Assembly (NCBI GenBank): GCA_014526335.1
Contig: JACTAT010000027.1
Location: 1,431,685-1,495,684, forward strand
Reading direction: 5' to 3'
DNA: 64,000 nucleotides
From: Chrysaora quinquecirrha
Lineage: Eukaryota > Cnidaria > Scyphozoa > Semaeostomeae > Pelagiidae
Position 1 is the first letter of the stretch. Every line of letters starts with the position of its first letter. The position numbers were made by a program, and so were the translations under genes. The notes under the pieces were generated by a model that was not told where the DNA came from, did no database searches, and worked only from the letters and a program-made list of their open reading frames with translations. Below, piece after piece: positions 12,901 through 22,600 of the stretch.

Positions 12901-15900
12901 CATAAATAAAAATACTGTACGCTGAGGGGAGCGTGTCACAGTCATAAATAAAAATACTGTACGCTGAAGGGAGCGTGTCACAGTCGTAAATAAAAATACT
13001 GTACGCTGAAGGGAGCGTGTCACAGTCATAAATAATAACACTGTACGCTGAAGGGAGCATGTCACAGTCATAAATAAAAATACCGTACGCTGAAGGGAGC
13101 GTGTCACAGTCATAAATAATAACACCGTACGCTGAAGGGAGCGTGTCACAGTCGTAAATAAAAATACTGTACGCTGAAGGGAGCGTGTCACAGTCATAAA
13201 ATAAAAATACTGTACGCTGAAGGGAGCGTGTCACAGTCATAAAATAAAAATACTGTACGCTGAGGGAGCGTGTCACAGTCATAAATAATAACACTGTACG
13301 CTGAAGGGAGCGTGTCACAGTCATAAATAAAAATACTGTACGCTGAAGGGAGCGTGTCACAGTCATAAATAATACACTGTACGCTGAAGGGAGCGTGTCA
13401 CAGTCATAAATAAAAATACCGTACGCTGAAGGGAGCGTGTCACAGTCATAAATAAAAATACTGTACGCTGAAGGGAGCGTGTCACAGTCATTAATAAAAA
13501 TACCGTACGCTGAAGGGAGCGTGTCACAGTCATAAATAAAAATACTGTACGCTGAAGGGAGCGTGTCACAGTCCTAAATAAAAATACCGTACGCTGAAGG
13601 GAGCGTGTCACAGTCATAAATAAAAATACTGTACGCTGAGGGGAGCGTGTCACAGTCATAAATAAAAATACTGTACGCTGAAGGGAGCGTGTCACAGTCG
13701 TAAATAAAAATACTGTACGCTGAAGGGAGCGTGTCACAGTCATAAATAATAACACTGTACGCTGAAGGGAGCGTGTCACAGTCATAAATAAAAATACCGT
13801 ACGCTGAAGGGAGCGTGTCACAGTCATAAATAATAACACCGTACGCTGAAGGGAGCGTGTCGCAGTCATAAATAAAAATACTGTACGCTGAAGGGAGCGT
13901 GTCACAGTCATAAATAAAAATACCGTACGCTGAAGGGAGCGTGTCACAGTCATAAATAAAAATACCGTACGCTGAAGGGAGCGTGTCACAGTCGTAAATA
14001 AAAATACTGTACGCTGAAGGGAGCGTGTCACAGTCATAAATAAAAATACTGTACGCTGAAGGGAGCGTGTCACAGTCATAAAATAAAAATACTGTACGCT
14101 GAGGGGAGCGTGTCACAGTCATAAATAATAACACTGTACGCTGAAGGGAGCGTGTCACAGTCATAAATAAAAACACCGTACGCTGAAGGGAGTGTGTCAC
14201 AGTCATAAATAATAACACCGTACGCTGAAGGGAGCGTGTCGCAGTCATAAATAAAAATACTGTACGCTGAAGGGAGCGTGTCACAGTCATAAATAAAAAT
14301 ACTATACGCTGAGGGGAGCGTGTCACAGTCATAAATAAAAATACTGTACGCTGAAGGGAGCGTGTCACAGTCGTAAATAAAAATACTGTACGCTGAAGGG
14401 AGCGTGTCACAGTCATAAATAAAAATACTGTAAGCTGAAGGGAGCGTGTCACAGTCATAAAATAAAAATACTGTACGCTGAGGGGAGCGTGTCACAGTCA
14501 TAAATAAAAATACTGTACGCTGAGGGGAGCGTGTCACAGTCATAAATAAAAATACTGTATGCTGAAGGGAGCGTGTCACAGTCATAAATAAAAATACCGT
14601 ACGCTGAAGAGAGCGTGTCACAGTCACAAATAAAAATACAGTACGCTGAAGGGAGCGTGTCACAGTAATAAATAAAAATACTGTATGCTGAAGGGAGGGT
14701 GTCACAGTCATAAATAATAATACCCTAAAGGATGCCGGGAGCTTTTTTCATTTATTGGAAAATATTTTGTTATGATAATGTGTTGCGAATTTCTGTAAAA
14801 ATGTGTTTGAAGACTGGGAAATGGTCATATTATTTCCAAAGCGAAAATTCACTACAAAATGGGCACTGGGCCATAGTGCCATAGGCTGTTGAGCCGTGGT
14901 TTACTTAAAGCGGATGAAAGACTATAACAGTGCAACTTGGTCTTTGTCAAATATAAATAGAATAGGGTCATTTATTGCAAATAAAGGGCACAAGTCTTCA
15001 TTTTGAGTCTGTCCGTTTGATTTTGTTTGTTGTTTCTTTGAGATTTAGATATTGCAAAAGGAAATATGCTATTTCACAAATGTTTAGCAAATTATCAAGT
15101 CACTTGGCCTAAGGTTAAACAAATCTAGGCGTGTGATATCTTGCACAATTGGAGAGTAACTGGCGTGTGCCAGTTCGTGCAATGGATGCGTGTGCTATGT
15201 CTGTCCATGCCAGTGCATGCCTTTCCCATGAAAGCTTGCATTTTAGTGAGAGTAATAATGCTGGTTATTATCTTGTGTGCTTATCTGTGCCCAGCAGTTA
15301 CTCTTCCGAGAGGTATTGGTAGTATAAGCGATTGTACAGGGTGGCCCAAAAAAAGGGACCCCCTTAGGTAAATAATTTCTGTATAAATTTTCTCAAGGAG
15401 AAATTTTATCAAATTTATACCAGGTAATATTCAAGTCAAGTTCGCTATCGTGTAGAAATATGTTGGTTATAAGAGCTTCCATATCGGCGCAATGGGACAT
15501 TAAATTCATGATGTCCAAAAACCAGCTGTTTATATTCCATCATTGCTTACTGTACTGCAATCGTGCGTGAAGGAGAATCATTATCCCAGAGTAAAATTGT
15601 CACGACCATTAATGTATGGTCAGACATATTATAAAAGTGTATTGAGCAGGGTTGAGGACATTTTGAATATCATTTGACTGAAAGAATGCGTTATCGATTT
15701 TTCTGTTTTATTGCGTAAGGATTACGTAAGGGTATAAAGTTGCATATTTTTTTACAGTACGTTTTTGGATTGTAAAGTTTTAAAGTCAATTTATTCAGAG
15801 ATTCTAACCCATATCATCATGATATTTACATGAAACATCTCACTTGAGTTGAATATCATGTAGTATTAATTTCATGAAATTCCAACTGAAGAATAAATTA

Positions 15901-18900
15901 TTAATAAATTATTTAGATAGGGGGTCCCTTTTTTGGGCCACCCTGTATAAAGCAATATCATTTTTACTTACCTCATTGCAAATTGATGGTAAAACTCTTT
16001 CATCATAGTCAAGCCCAAGTTTTTGATACATTGAAGGAAGATTTTCTGCTACTGGTCTTGCTAAGACTCGAAGACTGATGTTCACCATTTGTAAGTCTAC
16101 CAGAAAGTTAAAGCAGTTAATAAGTGATACAGGAAATACCCATGCTAACGAATCTATGCGCACTACTGTGGTGGTGTATTTTGCATACTGTGGTGGGGTT
16201 TTTTGCGTACTGTGGTGGATAAGCTCTACTGTGGTGGTATATTTTGCGTACTGTGGTGGGGTATTATGCTTGATGTGGCAAGTTATTATGCTTGTTGTGG
16301 TGGTGTTTTTTCGCACTGTGGTGGATAAGCACTACTGTGGTGGGTTATTATGATTGTTGTGGTGGGTTATTATCCTTGTTGTGGTGGTGTTTCTTCTTAC
16401 TGAGGTGGATAAGCACTACAGTGGTGGGTTATTATGCTTGTTTTGGTGGGTTATTATGCTTGTTGTGGTGGTGTTTTTGCGTACTGTGGTGGATCAGCAT
16501 TACTGTGGTGGGTTATTATGCTTGGTGTGGTGGTGTTTATTGCGTACTGTGGTGGATAAGCACTACTGTGGTGGGTTATTATGATTGTTGTGGTGGGTTA
16601 TTATCCTTGTTGTGGTGGTGTTTTTTCGTACTGTGGTGGATAAGCACTACTGTGGTGGGTTATTATGCTTGTTTTGGTGGGTTATTATGCTTGTTGTGGT
16701 GGTGTTTTTTGCGTACTGTGGTGGATCAACACTACTGTGGTGGGTTATTATGCTTAGTGTGGTGGTGTTTATTGCGTACTGTGGTGGATAAGCACTAGTG
16801 TAGTGGGTTATTATGCTTGATGCATACCTTATACCTGAACATATCGAGCAAGAAGCTATCTTTGATAAAGCTTGCTTCCATAACAGATATGGTTTTATTT
16901 TCAGTGAACTGGGAATGTATTTCACATTCAATTTATTCACTCTGTTTCCGACACATAGTCTCAGCAGTGTCAGGAAAGAAATATTTCCAGCGCTATGTTT
17001 CCATTTTAATGTACAATACAGTGTAATGTTGAAGTAGTGTGTGACTCAAAAATTACATATCATAGACAAGAATAAATAGCATAGATCAAGCAGGGATGAC
17101 ATAGACTGCTTTCAAATAATATTTAAATGCTGCAATCATAAAAACTTGGGGTCTGTTGTTATAAAGATGGTGGGATTATTGGAGAGGGCAGGAATGTTTG
17201 AGAGGATATTGCATAAATCTTTGAATAAGCCCCCACCTAAGAATTAATTTTTGCAAATAAGCCCTTCCCTTGAAGAAGCCCCAACAACAGTGATTTATAT
17301 GAAAGCCTTATGGATTTGTTTTTGCTTAAAATGCATCTTTCAGCTAATGAAAAAATTGAAAATGCTAGTGCTGGCAGATCTCTTACTATCAATTCAACCA
17401 ATAATCAGCCAGGCTGTTGGCAAATAGCTGATTTTGATTATATGAGGCAGTTAAGTGATCTTTTTTCTCCATATTATTCTGTCAAAACACATTGGAACTA
17501 TGGCAGTTTATAATAAGTCCTCCCCTTGAATGAGCCCCCATAGAAAATTTTTTTTGCAAAAAAGCCACGGGGGGGGGAGGGGGGGCTTATTCGAGGATTT
17601 ACAGTATGTCATCCAGCAACAGCCCCTTGGATCTCTGAAGTTAAACCCTAATTAACTTGAGATGTCAAACCCTGGCTCCATAGCATTTTTTAACTGTATG
17701 ACTGAGCGACTAAATGTGCCCAGTTCACCAAAATTGTCGCCCAGGACATGAAAATTTAGAAAACTGGGCGACCAGGCACAAGGAAAACTCACAGGCAGAA
17801 CGAAATAGATGTTGCTTTTGCTTGCCTTTAATATAAATTCTGTAGCTACTGTAGCAAGGAGTGGCAAGCGATATACAAGGATATGTATTTCTTGTGATTT
17901 TCTATTAAGATGCAGAGGAGAATTTTCAGAATCCTGCGCTATTTTAAGGCCTCAGAGATAGTAAAATATCACGAGCTTCCGGGGGCTTTGCCCCCTGGAC
18001 CCCTGCCAAGGCTCTGCCCTGGACCTGCTCAGACCCCCAGCTGTTTCTGGCAATGACCCACTGTCATTGCTTCTAGATCCGCACCTTGGTTTTGTCGCCC
18101 AGTCAAAAATCCTTAAAAAATGCCATGCCTCGCTGCGCTTATGCTGTTGTTCCTTGGGCTTCAACCATAATCTTTGCTGAGCTCTTTAGACAACAAGCTA
18201 GCTATGAGGCCACAGAACCTTCAAGTGAATCATTTTTTACCCTTTTTGGATTAGAAACTATTATAAATTATAAGACATAGAATTAAGCAACAAATTAAGG
18301 TTGAAACATGTTTATTACCTTTGCTACCAGTTGGAGACGTGATTCTTCTTGGTTTTGACCTAATATCATATATGATTGGCCACTGAAACCATGGAATTCT
18401 GAAAAAACAAAACAAAATTTCAAATTTCCTGGCACTTTTCAATCAGTGCTTCAAAAAGACATTCATAATTTAACAAAGCTGCCAGCTGAGGGGGAGCAGC
18501 TAGCCAACCGTTCCGGGGGCAGCCCACTCTTAGGCATGATTGTGCAGGGGTTTGCAACAGGGTCCTTTTTTCAATTAGGCTTTTCAATTTGTTTTATTGG
18601 TCATCTGGGCTGACTCGTCCCTTCTCATTGTGTCCCATGGGCTGATTTGTGTTCGAGGCACAATGTCATATAGCTTCACTTGTCTTTCGGCCTTTCAATC
18701 CCCATCTAGTTATAGCATCTGGGTATGAATACTGCCTGAGATATTTGTTTCAGTCTGTTTCTAACATCTATATATATTCAGACAAGCATCAGGCAAAAAA
18801 GATTTAAGAATGCTCATCCAAAGATGTTGCTTCTGCTAATCAAATCAACATACCTAAAATGTATCCCTTCTGCATAAACATTCTTTTGTACACCACCAAT

Positions 18901-19237
18901 TCGACTGAATATAATTGCTCTGTGACCACCATCAACTAAAATCAAAACACTCAGAATTACAGATTGGAAGAGGTCTGACGAAAGGACTTACGAAAGGTGT
19001 TATTTTGCCAATGGAAAAGCAGGCAGTGTGAGGAGAAGACGCCGAAAAATGGCCTAGATAGGAAGGGAAGATATAGGCTCTACCCTAAGGATGACTTGGA
19101 CAATTACCATTATAAACTGATTCTTTTATTCCATATGCTATAGCTCCAGCTCCAATCAGTAATTTTGCACCAAGACTAACACCTCTGGGTGCACCGCCTC
19201 CAAATCTTCCAGCAAAATCTTTCAGCTGCTGAGCCAT
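3905..19237 (-). CDS. PHB2: prohibitin-2 (one internal exon not found)
   Basis: Mitochondrial inner-membrane scaffold that forms rings with prohibitin-1. Nine minus-strand exons: 19108-19237, 18854-18935, 18319-18398, 15972-16096, 8920-8979, 7416-7470, 6244-6347, 4643-4720, 3905-3988. Phases agree at every junction and no internal stop occurs, giving 265 residues. The start [12 protein letters not shown] matches the family; an in-frame ATG ten codons upstream is less likely. Recognisable pieces are the N-terminal hydrophobic anchor ([11 protein letters not shown]), the PHB/SPFH domain ([46 protein letters not shown]), the coiled coil ([26 protein letters not shown]) and the C-terminus ([21 protein letters not shown]). 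Orthologues are about 290-300 residues. The 25 or so missing residues belong between exons 5 and 6, where the family has the VSxLIRExL...LDDV segment; both flanking junctions are phase 0. The exon 7 to 8 junction uses a U12-type AT-AC intron. Confidence 0.9.
4085..4416. mobile_element. MITE with GGGCGTATTTTTTGGT-type ends
   Basis: About 330 bp beginning AGGGCGTATTTTTTGG and ending CCAAAAAATACACCCC, so the termini are inverted repeats. A second copy lies in the opposite orientation at 26592-26926 and matches along its length. No transposase frame. It sits in the last intron of prohibitin-2. Confidence 0.8.
4480..4575. repeat. (TGAA/TAAA)n microsatellite
   Basis: Nearly 100 bp of mixed AATGAATG and AAATAAAT tetranucleotide repeat in the last intron of prohibitin-2. 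Confidence 0.9.
4808..5095 (+). mobile_element. tRNA-derived SINE
   Basis: The head resembles a tRNA: an A-box-like TGGCGCAGTGGTTAGC, then a B box GGGTTCGAGCCAC about 30 bases later. It is followed by an unrelated body of about 200 bp ending in an A-rich stretch. It lacks a proper acceptor stem, so it is not called a tRNA gene. Inserted in the U12 intron of prohibitin-2. Confidence 0.65.
5608..6066 (+). repeat. direct duplication carrying a tRNA-like SINE head
   Basis: A block of about 150 bp at 5608-5766 (CACACTAACTGGATATC, then ATAGCTCAGTCGGTAGAAC) recurs at 5926-6066 with decay. Both contain a tRNA-like A box, a CTGTCATGAAAACA anticodon-like arm and, in the first copy, a B box GAGTTCGAAGCTC. 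The anticodon loop has A where a tRNA has U33 and the acceptor stem does not pair, so these look like SINE heads or tRNA pseudogenes. Confidence 0.65.
6074..6128 (-). pseudogene. duplicated fragment of PHB2 exon 7 end and U12 donor
   Basis: The last third of exon 7 of prohibitin-2 (6244-6347) is copied here, about 115 bp farther into the intron. On the minus strand it reads CAACAGAAAGTTG ... AAGACTGCTGTTGTT followed by ATACCTTTG, a weakened version of the real ATATCCTTT donor. It lacks 15 bases of the source exon and has no acceptor of its own. Confidence 0.75.
7548..7749. mobile_element. MITE of the TAAAGGCCTGGC family
   Basis: Begins TAAAGGCCTGGCTAAAC and ends with the inverted counterpart GTTTAGCCATAGCTAAA. 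The interior has GCGCGC and GAGACATG motifs. Related copies: 22700-22905 (decayed), 36519-36798, 45412-45656 and 56410-56687. Several copies end at TTAA or TAAA, compatible with TTAA target choice. Lies in a prohibitin-2 intron. Confidence 0.75.
7895..8140. repeat. dispersed repeat (AAGGAAC family), copy 1
   Basis: Shares long stretches (CATTTGCAGTC, GTACGCATGTAT, CTCATATATAAGTG, TATGCAGTT) with 10770-11035 and 27595-27835 in the same order. Non-coding; probably a non-autonomous transposon whose ends I cannot fix. Confidence 0.6.
8146..8860. repeat. 715-bp direct repeat, copy A
   Basis: Nearly identical to 9520-10254, from ATTAAAGGTACCCATTAGCC to TTGAATTCTTCAAACAT. The middle is pyrimidine-rich with recurrent GTTCC and ATTCCC. 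Prohibitin-2 exon 5 lies directly beside it at 8920-8979; a fragment of that flank is not repeated beside copy B. Confidence 0.85.
9520..10254. repeat. 715-bp direct repeat, copy B
   Basis: Second copy of the 8146-8860 block. It differs by scattered substitutions and by an expanded (CTAT)n run at about 10165-10192. The short open frames inside are products of the GTTCC-rich sequence. Confidence 0.85.
10560..10693 (-). pseudogene. decayed non-LTR retrotransposon reverse transcriptase fragment
   Basis: On the minus strand one frame reads [30 protein letters not shown] ... [13 protein letters not shown] with three in-frame stops. The pattern ([25 protein letters not shown]) is the conserved early part of LINE reverse transcriptases, with the first stop at the usual Trp. 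Only about 45 codons remain. Located in a prohibitin-2 intron. Confidence 0.8.
10770..11035. repeat. dispersed repeat (AAGGAAC family), copy 2
   Basis: Matches 27595-27835 in order and orientation (GAACGCACATGTA, TACTACTAAAGAGAA, GTTCCATTCATTTGC, CATGCAGTT). It follows the decayed reverse transcriptase fragment. No coding frame. Confidence 0.65.
11447..14725. repeat. 42-bp minisatellite array, about 78 units
   Basis: About 3.28 kb of head-to-tail 42-bp units with the core GAAGGGAGCGTGTCACAGTC followed by an A/T-rich ATAAATAAAAATACTGTACGCT-like half. Variants (GAGGGG, AATAACAC, CCTAAAT, 41-bp and 43-bp units) recur in the same order about 714 bp apart (17 units), so a higher-order repeat is present, for example 12478-12668 against 13192-13381. 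Because 42 is a multiple of three and the minus-strand unit has no stop, long repetitive reading frames appear; these are not genes. Lies in the intron between prohibitin-2 exons 4 and 5. Confidence 0.97.
14726..15334. other. intron sequence, nothing recognised
   Basis: Unique-looking AT-rich intron DNA between the minisatellite and the mariner-type element. No exon of prohibitin-2 or other feature was found. Confidence 0.5.
15335..15947. mobile_element. non-autonomous Tc1/mariner-type element
   Basis: Ends are inverted repeats TACAGGGTGGCCCAAAAAA and the reverse TTTTTTGGGCCACCCTGTA, followed inward by GGGACCCCC. The 5'-TACAGGGTGGCCCAAAA terminus and flanking TA are typical of mariner-related elements. 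The 613-bp interior has no transposase frame. It ends about 25 bp from prohibitin-2 exon 4. Confidence 0.9.
16144..16830. repeat. TGTGGTGG array with one foldback-element end
   Basis: Starts GCTAACGAATCTATGCGC, a variant of the terminal repeat of the elements at 43254-43799 and 62899-63286. It then runs for about 650 bp in units of ACTGTGGTGGATAAGCAC and GTGGGTTATTATGCTTG. It looks like one arm of that element family amplified in tandem. Open frames rich in Trp, Cys and Gly are composition effects. Located in the intron between prohibitin-2 exons 3 and 4. Confidence 0.85.
17205..17605. mobile_element. MITE with AATAAGCCCCC-type ends
   Basis: Left side AATCTTTGAATAAGCCCCC and right side GGGGGCTTATTCGAGGATTT are inverted repeats, about 400 bp apart. 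The interior contains AATAATCAGCCAGGCTGTTGG, also seen in the related fragment at 39150-39460. Non-coding; prohibitin-2 intron. Confidence 0.8.
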
Positions 19238-19635
19238 CTTGATTTCTTGAAAGTGTGTCCAGGCCAAAACCTCGTGCAGGGAGTCTGGGAGCTAATATGA
19301 CGAAATGTGAAGAAAGCTTCTAGAGAAGGAAAAGGGGGGAGGGGAAAGATGGTAGAATTTAGCCAATCGAAATTCATTCTAATTTCTTTTCAAAAAATAC
19401 ATTTCTTGTAACTGGACCCAGACCCCTTGTTTTGCGCAACTTCTTGAAAATCTTCCGCTTTCTGTCTTGGTGGAGTGTGGTGAACTTTTCAAAGAGAGGA
19501 GGTGGTCACGTCTTCCTTGCAAAAAGGCCGGTGTTTCAAGCAGAATTTTTAAGAATAATTCAGTTTTAGAATAAAGACACAAAATATAATAACCTTCTGC
19601 CTAAAAGCAGGCAACTGTTAGCAAAAAGAACAGGC
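19238..19635. promoter_or_regulatory. divergent promoter region between PHB2 and oxygenase copy 1
   Basis: Only 398 bp separate the PHB2 start codon (minus strand) from the oxygenase copy 1 start codon (plus strand). It contains a CCAAT box (AGCCAATCG, about 19361-19369) and a purine-rich GGGGGGAGGGGAAAG tract at about 19333-19348. No TATA box stands out for either gene. A shared bidirectional promoter is inferred from the geometry. Confidence 0.55.
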
Positions 19636-22600
19636 ATGCAGCAAGTGATTTTAGCAGGCCTAATGGGCCTAACCCTCCTCTGCTTTGTGAACTGTCAAAG
19701 TGAATTCGATGCAGGCATGGGACAACAGCAAGCAAAGTTTGGACAAAAGATGGACGAAGAAGCATTAAAGGTATACAAATATAAGGAAAAGTTTTACATG
19801 TAAAGTTTAAGTTTAACTGTTTCATCCCCGCTTGTTAGTAGCTGAAAGTCATGGACTTAATATGGAGAACATTTTTCAGTTTCAACATTTTTACACATCA
19901 GATGCAAATTAAAAAATTAAAGAAAAAACAGAATTAGAATTAGTACCAACCCTGTTGCTTTCTGTCTTCATATACAGTAATATGGTCATTGGGTCTTTGC
20001 TAAGAATGGTTTCTGGTTAACTTGCCACCTTGTGCCAAATTACCAGGCCAACAGTTGCAGGTTAACCTGTCACACATTTGTGGCAAATCACCTCATCTTC
20101 TGTAGCTGCTGTGGCTCATTGGGTTGTGCTTGGGCTCTCATGCATGAGGTCCCAGGTTCTAGCCTCGGAAGAACCACTGGAGGATGTCAGGAAGGGCATT
20201 CAGTCAATAAAGTGCTCACTGCTCCAGCAAAATCCCAGCAATTGGGTACAGTGCTAGCCCCTGAAAAGGGGAGTGTGTGACATAAAACCGCATCACCTCA
20301 GTTTTGAATTTAAATTTTCTAAACGCTTTACAAGTTTCTCTTCCTGAAAATCTGGTACAATCTGTCAGAGACGCCTTGTCGGTGACTGAGTGTGGAAACT
20401 TTGTTGTGAACAATTTTGGTAAAAACAATAGAAAACAATGACCCTATTTTTTGAGAACAATAGCCTCCAGTGCAAGGTGTGGAAAATAGTATGGTCCAGT
20501 GACTGCTCTACTAATACTTGGGGCTAAAACCCTTAGGATCAGACTGATAGAGTTGGCTTGTCCAGTTAATTGTGGCAAACCAACCAGCAACATTGCCTGA
20601 ATTGACCATCAACATTGGCCAAACAGTCAACTGAGGCTGGCAAAACTGTCCAATAAGATGGTTGTTGGGCCTGAAATGGTTGTTGGACCAAAACGCAGGT
20701 TAGTGGAAACGTCTCAAAACATGTTGCCAGAGATCTCTGTCTGTGTACTCTTAGGTGCCACATAAACATCTCCCACTGTTTATTAATTTCGAGCTTTTCC
20801 CCCCACCCCTACGGACCTTATTTGGACCCCCGTTTATTAATTTTGGAAGAAAGAATTTCACTTGTGAAAGGAGCAAACTACGCTTCATAAACCCTATTTT
20901 TGATGAAATAACTCAGAAAAACACAGTAGTGTACAAAACGTTTACACTCAGTAGTGTAATCATAGGTAGTGTAGTGTATAATAGAAATAGTATAGTGTCT
21001 TAGGTAGTGTAGTGTATAACAATTCCCCACCCACCCGTTTACTAAAACCCCCCGGTTATTAATATTTTCAAATAGTTCCCACCCACCCCCATTTATCAAG
21101 ACCCCCCGTTTATTTGGCACCTTAGAGTATATACTGAAGGGTGATCATACAAAGGTTGTTGCCGACTCAGATGCTGCTGATGAATTTTCTGTTTTGTTTT
21201 ATATCAACTCGAAATGGAGGAAGAATTTTTATGGGGAACTCTACTTGTAAGTTGAACTATTTTCTTCATCTCGATCTTCCATTCAAATCTGCTCAACTTA
21301 ATTTTAAGCCAGGCTCATTGACATTGCACACAGTCAGAAATAGGTGCCGGCTGCCAAATGGTGGTTTTTTGGAACTGTTTTATATTGCAGCTGACCTATC
21401 AACACAATTGCTCTGGCAACTTGTTGCAACTAGTTCTTTGTCTGATTGTCTGATTCTTATAACAATTAAGAAAAGGCTGGTCAAAGAAAGCCAGTCAAAC
21501 ATTGGTGTATGGAGTTCTACAAAATGGGTTCCAAAAGTTCCAAGCTTCCTAGCCAATCCAATACACCTTTTCAACTAAATGCCTCATTTTCAAAAAAACT
21601 TAGAATTGTGTCACAGAAGCATTTTGACGTCAGATTCAAATTCAGTGCCTTCGTTTTAGTGTTTGGGCAAATTTCACCCCGAGCGATTTTTCACGGTCAA
21701 ATTCTTTATAGATTTTCAAACTTTTCGTCGCTATAAAATGAACTTCTTAAGGACTAAAAGCGTAAAAATTTGCTTCATCACTAAAATGACGGTGCTCAAG
21801 CTGAATCTGGGGTCAACATTTTCGTACAAACAAATTTTCGTAAATTTAGAAAACAAGGCTTTTAGTTGAAAAGGTGTATTAGTGAATTTCAAACCTTTAA
21901 TCTGGCCAATTTTTTCTTCTTCAACTTTCCAATGGGACAAATAAGAGAAAAACCATATTTCTCATTGTCATTGCCAGATGATAAGAGACAGAGGTCTTCT
22001 GAAATGTTGCCGTAATAAATATCAATCCCTTGTCTTGATAAGCAGTTACTATCCATCCAATATGAATATATTCACACTGCTTGCTTGTTGCTTGTTTGCT
22101 TATAAGCCTGTCTGACTTTTTCCAGCTTTGATGATGAAAAGGAGATAATGCACGGTGTCACACCAAGACCTGGCAGAGTTGTCATCTGGGACAGTTCTAT
22201 TTTACGTTTGACAAGGCCACCAAGTGTCTCACAGAAACAAGGACAAGTCCTTCTTCATGTGCAGTTTTCAAAATCAAAGCAAAAAATGGTTGAAGAACAT
22301 GATAAATGGCTTGCATTCTGGAATGATCGACTTGAAGCAAAGAAAACATGGTATCTTCCTGAATATAAAGAGTCAGCTGAGAAGCCATTGGTACCAAATG
22401 TCGCTGATCATGTAGTTGCAAATTATTCAACTCTGAAGGTATTTTGCAGATTATAATACTTGAGAGGTATGAAGGGTACATATAGTCCAATATACCAAAT
22501 ATTTCACCCAACAATGCCAAAAATATTGAGCTGTTTGTGTAATACGTCTTGTGCTTGACTGCCTTATGGTATCCTTATGGTGATGATATGTTGGTAGGAC

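Noticed and set aside
11423..14711. Minus-strand reading frames of up to about 290 codons with a repeated [14 protein letters not shown] motif.
   Set aside because: They are read-through of the 42-bp minisatellite, which lacks stops. All frames are similarly open, no gene context exists, and the array lies within an intron.
11447..14725. CRISPR-like array of direct repeats.
   Set aside because: Units are contiguous and nearly identical with no unique spacers, and the DNA is eukaryotic.
16078..16940. Trp/Cys/Gly-rich frames on both strands.
   Set aside because: Translation of the TGTGGTGG array; no family resemblance.
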